A DNA stretch of 64,000 bases from Isoetes taiwanensis (Eukaryota; Streptophyta; Lycopodiopsida; Isoetales; Isoetaceae): positions 4,023,594-4,087,593 of the forward strand of contig JAJEKV010000065.1 in the NCBI GenBank assembly GCA_021234155.1. Reading direction: 5' to 3'. Both the position numbers and the translations under genes were made by a program. The notes under the pieces were generated by a model, which ran no database searches, was not told where the DNA came from, and saw only the letters and a program-made list of their open reading frames with translations. This document shows positions 1 through 9,856 of the stretch, piece by piece. How positions within the stretch are numbered: the first letter of the stretch is position 1; each line of letters begins with the position of its first letter.

Positions 1-347
1 TACTTGGGCTGTACCAACCGTATGTCCCAAGTTCCTGAGAATGTTTGTGGCCGTTCCCCTTGCACAGCCGCTACGAGCTCTTCGACTCTCCTGTCAGAGG
101 TGTAGACGGCGGTAACTGCTAGCCTGCCAGACTGTCAATAAGGGACTGCGAAGTCGAAGATGCTTAACACTATTGATCTCTTGGCTAGTATGACATGGTC
201 AACACTCTGTTGAAGTCTTGCATGTCTACCAAAGCCTGAGAGTGCGACTAGCATAAATATAGCTTCTTCTCCGCGGGGGGCTGAACTGTCGGTGGATCAC
301 TGCTATCCTGCCGTCGGTGAGGAGTGGCAGGTAGTATCTGAGGGCCC
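1..347 (-). pseudogene. ORF2 companion gene of element E0, 3' part (cut by window edge and by E1)
   Basis: On the minus strand this segment matches, at the nucleotide level, the 3' half of the ORF2 gene of E1 (about 7,690-8,045); shared stretches include the 'actgcgaagtcgaagat' and 'gtatgacatggtc' regions. The sequence resumes at 35,845 after the E1 insertion, where it joins the rest of E0 ORF2. E0's gag-pol should therefore lie to the left of this window. The function of ORF2 is unknown. No intact reading frame crosses the segment. Confidence 0.75.
1..347 (-). mobile_element. Element E0, left visible part (old minus-strand LTR retroelement)
   Basis: This is the left visible piece of the oldest element of the nest. 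The rest of E0 is at 35,845 to about 42,960; the two pieces were one before E1 inserted. E0 is in the same orientation and family as E1, with LTRs of the same type. Confidence 0.7.
343..347. other. Left target-site duplication of E1 (GGCCC)
   Basis: GGCCC immediately precedes the TGTGACGT start of the LTR at 348. The same five bases immediately follow the ACGTCACA end of the LTR at 35,839. A perfect 5-bp duplication is the usual size for Ty3/gypsy integration, and it shows that 348-35,839 is one insertion unit. Confidence 0.9.
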
Positions 348-1957
348 TGTGACGTCCCCTACTCCTTATACGATGCACACATCGTATCCGAAGGAGGAGC
401 ATTCCCCCTGGCAGCTACACTGACAGAGGCCATCCACCTGACTCCACTCCCAGTGGAATGAGCCAGCAAGGAAAGAATGGATGTGTCATTCACCCGTCTC
501 CCATCGGGTCGACCTATCTGCAGAAGCGTGAATAAACAAACATGAGCACAAACTAACAGTATATAAATACAATCACCTCGAAGGGTGAGCACAACATCAT
601 CATCACATATACAACATCATCAGTATGATCAATATCAACAAGGGAATCCTACCCTGGGCTCTGACTCAAGGGGGTTCGACTGACAGCTTGGCCTCCAGAA
701 GTCATTGCAGACAGAATTCATGGCAATGGATTTGGCTGGCAAAGGAACATGGCTGTTGGGTATTCCACTCCATCCGCCCCTCCTGTACACACTTTGCAGA
801 GTGGATTGATAGGTATTGGGACTGGACCGTAGCCTGCCGGGTACGTAGCCAAGAGGGCTACTACTGGGTTACATCTCCCCAGCCCCGACGAGGCAGGAGG
901 AAGGTCACCCTCCCTCCAGAGGCTTCCATGCTCAACACAGGTGGCTAGAGGGCCACTGCCCTTATTCGACTTGAACCCAAGGGGGAGTGACATCACTCCA
1001 CGGGTGTCGAGCCCATGCCTTGCCCACACGCAGTGACAAGGCATTAGACCTAGCTCACTAGAATCCCTGGTAGGCTTTACACACCAGAGGGATTGATCTG
1101 TGTTGGGACAAGTACCTCCTTGTTCTACCGGTCTGGCCCCTCCACCTTCAACCCGGTGGGCTCCTGTGTACAGGCCGCAATAATTGGGTACTAATGATAC
1201 TATTCTAGGATCATCTTCTACAAGGCTGCTAGGGTCTCTACCCCCCTTCCCAATACATGGAGGTTACAGAATGAAATACCATCATCATCACAGAACTTGA
1301 AATGAAGAATATCATCTTAATCTATCTACCTAAACACAGCGTTAGGTTCCTTAGTTAGGGCTTATGATCTCGGGATCTATAAGGCCTCTATGGCTAAATG
1401 AGTATGGTAAACTACCTCACTGCCTAGTCCAAAGATGGCTTTGCACAACAGAATGACTAGATACCTGGTCCTTGACCTGCTCCGGATCCTCGGAATGAAT
1501 CCACGCTCCTGATCTTGCTGAAGATGGCTGTTATTCGATGATCTGTTGTGTAAAGACGGCTTTACAGAGCCGAGCAATGTGAAATGGGGTCTTCACTTGG
1601 CCGAAATGGCGCAAGGGAACCCTAAATGCGAAATGAGAAAGGAGCTCTATGGAAACCATAAAATGCAAAGAGAGGAAAGGATTTAGGGTTTAAGGGGGAA
1701 ACCTTATATAGAAATCCTTAGGGTTAGGTTAAAACATTGGCAAATGGGGTTTAGCCATTTGGCAATGGAGTCCATGGGGTTATTAATTGTGTATGTTTAT
1801 TTAAGATGCACAATATTCAAAGTTGCCCCCAGGTGCAACTCTTGCCCCCTAGGTGGAACCTACTACAACCACCAAGTACATGTTATCCGTGAGATGTACG
1901 GGTGACGTGGAAGTATAATATACGTATTGGGGGCATATATTATGCTGGAACGTCACA
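348..1957 (-). repeat. 3' LTR of E1 (LTR type A), keeps the empty site of P
   Basis: This LTR is 1,610 bp, begins TGTGACGT and ends ACGTCACA. It matches 11,789-11,833 joined to 34,305-35,839. At 388-392 it holds a single CCGAA where the other LTR has the P insertion flanked by CCGAA on both sides, so it preserves the pre-insertion state. Small open frames on both strands inside the LTR recur in the other copy only because the LTR itself is repeated. Confidence 0.92.
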
Positions 1958-1971
1958 TTCTCCCCACCTTG
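1958..1971 (-). promoter_or_regulatory. Polypurine tract of E1
   Basis: Read on the minus strand, the bases next to the 3' LTR are a purine-rich run (aaggtggggagaa) directly followed by TGTGACGT. This is the expected primer for plus-strand DNA synthesis and fixes the element's orientation. Confidence 0.85.
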
Positions 1972-2677
1972 ACTTGATGTTGTCCTCAAAGATCACGCTG
2001 CTCTCCCCACCTTGGAGCCCTCAGATATCCCGCAATCACATTTAATGTGTACATACAATGCAATTACTTCCCGCTAATATGTTAATTAATCGTAAATTAT
2101 CCTTGCATAAAATCGTACTATGGTGAGAGGCTCTTTCGTCCTCTACTTCATCATCTATTATTCACAAAAATTTTATGTCTTATACCATAATTATAAACAT
2201 AGTCCAAAAATTTTTCCTACTTAATGCTCCTTGTCGGTCCCCCCACAACACATTATGACAAAATTATGTGTTATGAAAGTCTTCGTAGTGCCATTTCCCT
2301 GCCGCTCAACTCCTCTATTGGCCTGCAGGTCCAACACTACGTTAGTACACATTTAATTATTATAAGGGTTGGTTGTAAGGGAACCACCCATTAATTACAA
2401 TTATATGAATGCAAGGCATATCTCCCTACAGAGGGAAGATTATGATTCTTCCATTGTGGCCGTGGAGACAAAGCCCTATCATGCCTAGGATGCCAACTCA
2501 TGCCTACACCTTTAGTTGCCTTGGGTGGAGGATGGCGCCCTTCCCGTATTTGGGCATGAAGGATAGAGTCCTCCCCATCAAGGCATTGACTAGAGGTGGT
2601 TTCCTATCAATGCATACCTTAATGACCTCTTATCTCTCAAGGTCGTCGTCTACTTTCGTGGGACGGAAGTAGACTTT
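1972..2677 (-). other. E1 3' untranslated region
   Basis: About 700 bp lie between the end of the chromodomain frame and the polypurine tract. No protein motif is visible on either strand; an 87-codon plus-strand frame at 2,409-2,672 resembles nothing I know. Composition is AT-rich from 2,040 to 2,400. Confidence 0.6.
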
Positions 2678-2879
2678 TTAATCTACCTTCCACTCACCTA
2701 TGGAGTCGATGTCGACTACTTCGGTGACGAGCCGACCCTTGCATTGCTCCATAAATTCGGGGTACTGCTTCTCTAGATCTGATTGTAGCACCCACGTAGC
2801 ATCTTCCACTGGTAAGTGTGTCCACTTCACAAGGTATTGGAGAAATTTTGACCTTCTTGTCTTCTTATAAGCCCCTCGC
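2678..2879 (-). pseudogene. Chromodomain at the integrase C-terminus of E1 (reached by a frameshift)
   Basis: The integrase frame runs into a stop at 2,827. Reading the minus strand in the next frame from about 2,879 to the TAA at 2,678-2,680 gives the chromodomain signature YLVKW-x4-PVEDATW followed by L..QYPEFMEQ. Chromodomains bind methylated lysines, typically H3K9me, and in chromoviruses steer integration to heterochromatin. The canonical aromatic positions can only be partly assigned: the W of VKW and the W of DATW are present. The frameshift relative to the integrase core is a lesion of this copy. It matters because the same element also encodes an H3 tail-like peptide. Confidence 0.85.
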
Positions 2880-4325
2880 CAAGAAGGACCTCAGGGACGA
2901 TTTCAAGCTGATCGTCCGTCATTTCCAGTAACTCGGTTGTCTCCAATATCTCCTCTGGATTAGGAGTGTGTTTCTTTAGGAGACTTACGTGGAAGACCCT
3001 ATGGATTTTTAGATGCGCTGGCAGGTCCAACTTGTAGGATTGGGTACCTACTCTTTTGGTGATCCTGAAAGGTCCAGCCCATCTTGGAGCAAGCTTCTTG
3101 CAATTGCCGATGCGGAGCTTGGCCTGCTTCACCTTGATCTTCAACCACAGCTTGTCTCCCACCTGAAATTCTCTTACTGTCCTATGCTTGTCGGCGATGC
3201 TTTTCTGCCTGCTTCTTGCTGCTAGAAGGTATCTTCTCACCTCCTCCACCAACTCTTGCATCTCCGAAAGCATCCGTTGGGAGACTTCCACCTTGGAACA
3301 GGATTGTGCCAAGTATCCGGGGTAAGACAGATCATAAAAGGACTCATCTGCGATGACTCCTGCTTGATGTTGTTGTACGCGAACTCTACTAAGTGGATGA
3401 AATCATCCCATTTAGATTGCTTGTTCCAAACATAGCTTCTTAACATATCTTCGATGATCCTATTGGTTCGCTCCGTCTGACCATCTGTTTGGGGATGATA
3501 TGCCGTGCTCATCGAAAGCTTCGTCTGGATGGTGGTGAATAGGTCCTGCCAAAAGGCACTCATGAATTTGGAGTCCCTATCTGAAATTATCTCCCTTGGC
3601 ATGCCGTGGAGTCTAAAAATCTCCTTAACAAATAGGACAGCAGTATCCAATGTTGTATCAGTTGTCCTACATGGCACAAAGTGTGCCATTATTTACAACT
3701 TGTCGACCACCACCATCAGGGCATCCTTGCCTCTTGCTGTTCTTGGGAGTCCTGTAATAAAGTCCATACTTATTACCTCCCACTTAGCGTTTGGCACAGG
3801 CAACGACTCCAAGGCACCTGGAATTCGGAGCTGTTCTGCCTTTGTTTGCTGGTATATCTGGCACTCACGAATGTACCTTGCTATCTCCTTCTTCATGCCG
3901 GGCCAGAAGTAACTGCTTCTAATTTTGAAGTACGTCTTCATAAACCCTGCATGCCCTGCTATGGGACTATTGTGTGTATCATTGAGGATTAGCTTTCTAA
4001 CTTGTGAAGATTCTGGTACACATAATTTGTTTTTATGGTAAAGCAAGTTTCCCTCCTTCTTGTAGTGCCTGAACATTTTCCTTTCCTTGTCGGTCCTGGC
4101 TTCCTTGCAAAGACTTGCCCAAACTTCCTTGAAGTCGGCATCTGTTGGCAAGCTTTCTTCAATCTTCTTGCCGAACTCGCGGAGTGCCGAAATTGCATTA
4201 CAATGCGTTCTCGTTGTCAAAGGCTTCCTAGAAAGAGCATCTGCAACCACATTGAGCTTTCCTGGCTTATAAATTATCTCGAAGTCATATTCTTCAAGGA
4301 ATTCCATCCACCTCCTTTGCCTCAA
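2827..4325 (-). pseudogene. Integrase of E1 (zinc finger, DDE core, GPF motif)
   Basis: Three consecutive frames (4,325-3,693, 3,689-3,237, 3,312-2,827) read as one Ty3/gypsy integrase. The N-terminal zinc finger has HNSPIAGH and then ECQIYQQTKAE, where the second Cys of the usual CxxC is Tyr. The core shows D in SMDFITGLP, D in IISDRDSKF and E in GQTERTNR, matching the DDE triad. The C-terminal domain has the WAGPFRI GPY/F motif and FHVSLLKK. An in-frame stop follows VVVDKL at 3,693, and there is a frame change around 3,300. The enzyme would join element cDNA to the host chromosome; this copy is inactive. Confidence 0.93.
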
Positions 4326-5548
4326 ATTGAGGAGTGGTTGTGTAAAGATATATTGGAGGCTTTGATGATTCGTATCTAGCTAGAATCTTCTTCCCAATAG
4401 ATAGTGCCTCCAAATTCTTAAAGCTCTTACAATAGCCAGAAGCTCTCGATCATGCGTTGGGTAGCGCTGTTTCGCATCATTCATTTTCTTCGAATCATAG
4501 GCCACTACCCTTTCCTCCTGCATGAGGACTGCACCTATTGCTATTCTGCTAGCGTCCGTGGCCACAAGCTTATCTTTGGCCGGGTCTGGCAAGACCAAAA
4601 CTGGCGCCGTCGTCAATGCTTCCTTCAATGTGTCAAATGCTTTCTGGGCCTTACTTTGCCAATGAGTTGCCCAATCTTTTATCTTCACTGCTTTCGTAAG
4701 ATCCATTAATGGCGCTGCTACCTTGGCAAAGTTCTTGACAAACCTTCTATAATAGCCTACTAGGCCGAGGAAGCTCCTTACTTCATGCGTATTCTTTGGT
4801 GCTGGCCAGTCTATCACTGCTTCAATCTTAGCAGGGTCCGTGGAGATGCCTTCCGCTGAAATCACATGCCCTAGGTACTCCACTCTTTCCATCGCGAAGT
4901 GGCACTTAGATAGCTTCGCGAAGAGTTGATGCCTTCTTAGCTTTTCGAGCACCCTTCTCAATGTTGGGCATGCTCTTCCAGAGATTTGCTGTACACCAGG
5001 ATGTCGTCGAAGAAGACTATGATGAAAGAATCTAAGAATTCGCGGAAGACATCGTTCATAAGCCTCATGAAAGTTGCTGGCGCATTGGATAAACCGAATG
5101 GCATCACCGTGAACTCATAGTGGCCATATCTCGTTCTGAAAGTCGACTTGTGGATGTCTTCTTCCTTGATCCCGATCTGGTGATAACCTGATCTCAAGTC
5201 TATCTTAGAAAAGACCTTCGCTCCCTGCAACTGGTCCATGAGATCATCTGATCTAGGCAAGGCATACTTATTCTTAATGGTGTGCTTATTTAACTGGCGG
5301 TAGTCAATGCACATCCTAAGGCTTCCATCCTTCTTCTTCACAAAAAGGATAGGCGCTCCAAAAGGAGAGACACTAGGTCTTATGAACCCTAGGTCTAGCA
5401 ATTCTTGCAGTTGCTTCTTCAACTCCGTCAACTCTTTGGTTGACATTCTATAAGGTGCCTTGCTAGTTGGCTTAGTCCCTGGTTCAAGTGCTATTTCACA
5501 CTCGACTCCTTTATAGGGTGGTAGCTGCTTGATCTCATCCGGAAACAA
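4326..5548 (-). pseudogene. Reverse transcriptase and RNase H of E1
   Basis: The RT part (5,548-4,958) has [41 protein letters not shown] and the catalytic box [11 protein letters not shown], an FFDD variant of the usual Y/FxDD. The frame breaks at EEHAQH and continues from 4,961 with [19 protein letters not shown] and the connection region [13 protein letters not shown]. RNase H follows with [13 protein letters not shown] (Asp) and RELLAI (Glu). A single in-frame stop after HYLLGRRF at 4,380 separates it from the QSLQYIFTQ segment leading to integrase. One frameshift and one nonsense codon make it inactive. Domain order PR-RT-RH-INT-chromodomain places E1 in the chromoviruses. Confidence 0.95.
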
Positions 5549-5557
5549 GTCATGAAA

Positions 5558-6093
5558 TTACTTTATCAACTTTGATATAGGCTTTGGGAGCTTTTTCAAT
5601 GCTTTGGCCTCTTTCTCTTCTTCCGTCTCTTCCTCGTCCGCTTGGAGTCTGAAGATGTAGGCCACTTGCTCCTTCCTTATGCACTTAAGTAATTTCTCAC
5701 TCGACATGCATTGCATAATTGGTGTTACTTTTTTACCTGCTATCTCGATGATCTCGCCTTCCGGCGTTGTTAAGGTCACCCTACGTTTCCCACAATCAAT
5801 GATGGCTCCTGCTGGTCCAAGATACTCCATTTCTATTATCAAATCATATTTGCCGATGTTCATCACTTCAGCTCCCAATGCTACGTTGACTCCCGGCATG
5901 TCTACGTTGAAGTTAATTCTTTTTTCTGCTGTATGTTTGATTGCACCACTAGCCAACTCAACCGGTCTAGGCTTTGACTTCAAGGGCTTAAGCTTCAATG
6001 TCTGTACCATTCTTGGCGATGCAAAGTTATGGGTGCTCCCTGTATCTATCAAGACTATGAAAGATTTCTCCTTGGCTTTCCCAGTTGTGGAGA
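5558..6093 (-). pseudogene. Retropepsin-type protease of E1
   Basis: The frame holds the aspartic protease active site LIDTGSTHNF, then ALGAEVMNIGKYDLI, in which the usual (I/L)LGxDWL-type flap region is degenerate (IEMEYLG). It lies between the gag zinc knuckle and RT, as expected. The C-terminal part is an acidic linker (EEETEEEKEA) running into the RT N-terminus. The upstream junction with gag is in another frame, so the polyprotein is interrupted near 6,094. The plus-strand element P has a homologous protease at 18,990-19,452. Confidence 0.9.
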
Positions 6094-7469
6094 TTACTTG
6101 GTACTGGCTTTCTGCATTCTCTCAATGGCTGCAAAAATATGGCACTCACCATGAATATAGTCCGGTGCATCGTCGTCGTCAGCTTCCGTTGGTGTCTCCC
6201 ATCCCATCTCCGCTAATGCTGCGTTCATCATCAAGGGGCAGTTGTTTGTCCTATGCCCTGGTTGGAAATACCTAAAGCACATCTGCTTCTCTATGCACTC
6301 TTGCTTCTTCTCTTTGGGAATGGATTGCAAAAACTGTCTCACTGCCTTGGAATAGTTGGATCCCCCTCCTTGCTCTTTGAAGGTCGCCTGTTTCTTATCC
6401 TGCGTGCCAGAGTTTGCATTGCCCTGCTTCCCATAATTAGCATTATACTGAGGCCTGCTGGCTACTGGGCTCGCCGCTCTTGGGCTATAGCTTCCCATGC
6501 CCTTCCCCTTGTCATGGTAATACTGCTGTCTTGGTGCATTCTCTTGGGGGCCCGTCCCTTGCAAGCTGACTACTTTGGATTCTGCTTCTGACACCTAGGG
6601 TTGATTGCTCTTACTAGCTTCCGGATCTCCTCGTTCAACCCTTCTATGTAACCCTCTACTGCGTGCCTTTCGCTCAACTTCGGCACATAGAGCCTTAGTC
6701 TCATGAATTCTTCCGTGTACTTCTGAACTGATTTGTTGCCCTGCTGTAATCGGTAAAACTGCTGCATCATGTGACACTTGTGCTCTCTTGGCACATAATG
6801 GCGCTTGAAAGCCTTAGCAAACTTCTTGAACCTGCAGCTGTCCCTGCTCAGTCCATGTGCTTTGGCGTAGCCCTTCCACCAAATCCTAGCTGCTCCCTTC
6901 AGGTTGGTTGTAGCTACTCTGCCTTTGTCCTTGTCCTTCATGCTATAAGCGTTACCATATTCCCTCATTTCATCAAGCCACGCTTCGGATTCCATTCGGA
7001 TCCGGTGTCTCCTAAGAACGCTTTCGAGCTTTCTTGCTTTCGGACATTGCTAAGTTACCGAGTCAACCTTCTTCTGATAGTCAGATTGTGCCCTGCCCCT
7101 ATCACGGTTTGGGTCGTCTCGTTGGTCCTGTCTCTCCTCCTGCTCTTCCATCCCGGAACCGAAGTTCGAACTAGAGTCGGAGGAACCCGAGCTAGAGGAC
7201 CTTCTGCGGCTTCTCTTCCTTTGTTGTACTGTTCGGCCGTCCGGTGTTTCTGGCAATGGCACGTTCTGGTCTTGCCCTCCTGTTGCTGCTACTGCCAGCA
7301 ATGCCCTTATCTCATGAATGTCGGATCGAATCTGTGATAGCTCTTCCTCTGGAGTTATTGCGTCAAACTCTTGGCGTAGGTTTCTTGGCTGGAAACACCT
7401 TGGTGGAGTATGCTCTTGGTCCTGATGTCCTTGTTGTTCAACATTTCTAGGTACTCTAGCTGCATACAC
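6094..7469 (-). pseudogene. Gag of E1 (capsid and nucleocapsid)
   Basis: Frames 7,469-7,050, 6,995-6,570 and 6,594-6,094 make up gag. The N-terminal part has a basic and serine-rich stretch (RKRSRRRSSSSGSS) that could be a nuclear localisation or RNA-binding region. The capsid part shows ARIWWKGYAKAHG and YTEEFMRLRLYVP, typical of the retrotransposon Gag domain. The zinc knuckle reads CFRYFQPGHRTNNC, so the second Cys of CCHC is Tyr in this copy. Two frame changes (about 7,040 and 6,580) break it. P has a homologous gag at 17,645-18,960. Confidence 0.9.
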
Positions 7470-7647
7470 ATTAGATTATACTCTGATGATTAGTTCATTA
7501 TTTTGTCATTGCATTGGTTGTTTGATGATGTAATTGAGGGGACAAAATTATATGACAAGAAAACATAATTAAGGTCATGGTTTATATTCATAGATATACT
7601 ATTGCTTTTACATTCAAGATATCAGAAAATTGAAAACATTATTAATT
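7470..7647. other. E1 spacer between gag and ORF2
   Basis: About 180 bp of AT-rich sequence without an open frame or a palindrome. It shows that ORF2 and gag-pol are separate cistrons rather than one polyprotein. Confidence 0.5.
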
Positions 7648-9148
7648 TTATTCCTGGAATTTCTTCAAATAATCAGGGTTGTCCTCCAAGAATTTCTTCA
7701 CTTGGGCCGTGCCGATTGTTCTCCCTAGGTTCCTGAGGATGTTTGTGGTTGTGCCTCCTTGAAGTGATGTCACTAGGTTCTCGATGCTCCAATCCGAAGT
7801 GTATGCTGCCGTCACTGCCAACCTGTCCTGCCGTCTGTAGGGGACTGCGAAGTCGAAGATACTTAATGCTATCGTTCTCTTGATAAGGATGACATGGTCG
7901 ATGTTTGGGGCCATCCGAGCATGATTTCCAAATCCCGAGAGGGCGATAAGCATAAAGACTCATTCTTCACCCCGTGGGCTGAATTGGCGGTGTATAACCG
8001 CTATTCTTCCATCTAGGAGTAATGGAAGGTAGAACCTAAGGGCTTTATCATGCCCTGCTTCCTCAACAGATGTCGAGGTTGCCCTATGTCTTCCCGCGTA
8101 CTCGTCAACCTGCACCTCCTCCAGTTCTCTGAAGTCCTGGTGCACTAATTTCCTCAGGTTGATGCTGCCTCCATGCTGCCCTGGTGCCGTTGCCGATGAG
8201 CTAGGTAAGAGTGCTGATGTCGACTTACCCTTGATGCCCATGCGCTCTTGGATTGCCAGGAACTCTTCTTCTGACGGCAATTCCCTCTCAGTCATAATTT
8301 GTCTGATGCCTGTGTAAGCCTCGATGTCCGATGACGTCTCGTCGGTGTATATCTTGGCTTCCCTTATGCTGATGGGGAAGTCTTGAGTTTCTCGATCGAT
8401 GAAGTCGTCGAGATCTGGTTGTTGCCGTAGGAGATGCAGAATTTCATCCACTCAAAACCATCGCCTCTCGTGATTTCGAGAATTTTTAATGTCATGGAGG
8501 CTTAAGTATGCTTCTCCTCCTATGAACACTGGGGTCAAGCTTGTTATTCCTTGCCCAAGTGGTGGGGCTCTTCTTGTTGCTCTGAGTCCTTCTTCGAAGC
8601 TTTGGAGCTACTGCTCTGCCTGCTGCCTCTCCTGTTCTAGGTCGATATCTTCTGAATCCGATCTGTGTTCCTCCTCTTCTCCCTCCTGTTAGGTACTTTC
8701 GCGACCGCCTGCTCTTCTTTGGCTGCTGCCATGGCCATGGGTTCAACTTCTAAGGGCTGCACTGATGGTTCTCCTATCTGGGTTTGGCCTCGAAGAGATA
8801 GGAAAATAGCTATGGCTGCTGTATAGGAAAAGTACCTCCTCCTATTGACAGAGATAGACATGTAATTGGGTAGGCAAACTGCTTTGTTCTCTAAGTACTT
8901 GTCTATGTTTGGGATATCATGTGGCAGCCTTAAAGGGCCATCTTTCAAGAAAATATCCTATGCAAGGTGGGAGTTCTACCAAGGACGGTTCTATCTTGGC
9001 ATGGAACTCAGACATAATGTCTTGGTAAAAAGGGGTGGCATTGATGGTGGCTTCCACATCCTTTTGGAAGACGGCGAAGACGGAGTTGATGTCGGCCTCG
9101 GCCACATGAGGTGGCGCTGTACTATCGCCTGAATACAGTGGTTGCCAT
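7648..9148 (-). pseudogene. ORF2 companion protein gene of E1, unknown function
   Basis: I do not recognise this family from known domains. It lies between the H3-like gene and gag on the same strand, and homologues occur in E0 (36,961-35,845 plus 347-1), P (15,514-16,713) and D (23,459-24,742). The likely start is the ATG at 9,148, giving MATTVFRR, matching E0's MATASFRRWY; the next codon is a stop here where E0 has Trp. Conserved blocks in order are EADINS.F.VFQ, ATPFYQ(D/E)(V/I)M, NRRRYFSYTAA, LRQQPDL, GIRQIMTERELPSEEEF, and near the C-terminus IAVIHRQFSP, GNHARMAPNIDHV and RTIALSIFDF. About 500 codons, interrupted by several frameshifts (near 8,640, 8,450 and 7,955). The shared position next to an H3-like gene in four elements suggests a chaperone- or chromatin-related partner, which is inference only. 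Confidence 0.7.
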
Positions 9149-9440
9149 GGTCTATGAGTAGCTGGGGATATCAAACAGATGGGGAAGCGCCTTAAGGGCC
9201 TGAAAAATTGGCTTGGAGTGAGGAACAAGGGTGTAGGATGCAAATGACACCTGTGGTCCTATATATAGGCAAAACCCTAATTTTGGGAAAATTCAAAGTT
9301 GGGAAATATCTATGATTCTAAGGTCTAACTATGCAATTCATAGGCTAACTATGCTAAAGAAAGCATTCTAGGGGTCCTATAGCAACAAATTTCATCTAAT
9401 TTGGGGAAAGTATGGACAAGTTAGGGCAATTTTAGTGTGA

Positions 9441-9513
9441 CCACTCACACAGTGCGCCAGGGTCGAATCGGTTTGCAAACCGAATTGGTCTGGGCGCACT
9501 CTGTGAGGGGTGG
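9441..9513. repeat. Stem-loop copy 1, downstream of E1 H3-like gene
   Basis: The outer arms CCACTCACACAGTGCGCCAG and CTGGGCGCACTCTGTGAGGGG pair with few mismatches. Inside is a second palindrome, CGGTTTGCAAACCG. Near-identical copies lie at 9,646, 11,310 and (partial) 11,524, two on each side of the H3-like gene. Confidence 0.85.
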
Positions 9514-9645
9514 GGCCTTGTTTGGATCAAAGATGATGCCAAACATGCAAACTAAAAATAGCATCCTGCATATCTCATCGAGATAGGTCAGATTGAGTCC
9601 TTACTTGCCTTATTTGGACAAGTTTTGACCTAGTTTTGGGGTCGA

Positions 9646-9717
9646 CCACTCACACAGTGCGCCAGGATCGAATCAGTTTGCAAACCGAATTGGTCTAGGC
9701 GCACTCTGTGAGGGTGG
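9646..9717. repeat. Stem-loop copy 2, downstream of E1 H3-like gene
   Basis: Same two-level palindrome as at 9,441, with a few substitutions (AGGATCGAATCAGTTTGC). The complementary arms are preserved. Confidence 0.85.
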
Positions 9718-9856
9718 GGCCAAAAACACTTGGTTTTGCTTCGAATTTGTTAATTCCAACTGCAGAACTTAGTAACACATCGTACTTACACCTGATTTAA
9801 CACATTAATTCATCCAAATTACAATTTTATATTAACAAAAATTATTTACAACAGTC

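Larger units (their letters stand above)
9149..9856. other. E1 spacer between H3-like gene and ORF2, with two stem-loops
   Basis: About 700 bp with no gene. It contains two copies of a 70-bp imperfect palindrome (9,441-9,513 and 9,646-9,717) separated by about 130 bp of unrelated sequence. Confidence 0.6.

Noticed and set aside
625-948. A 107-codon plus frame in LTR A, with a counterpart at 34,525-34,761.
   Set aside because: Both lie in the LTR and are shared because the LTR is duplicated; the second copy is cut short by a stop and no motif is visible.
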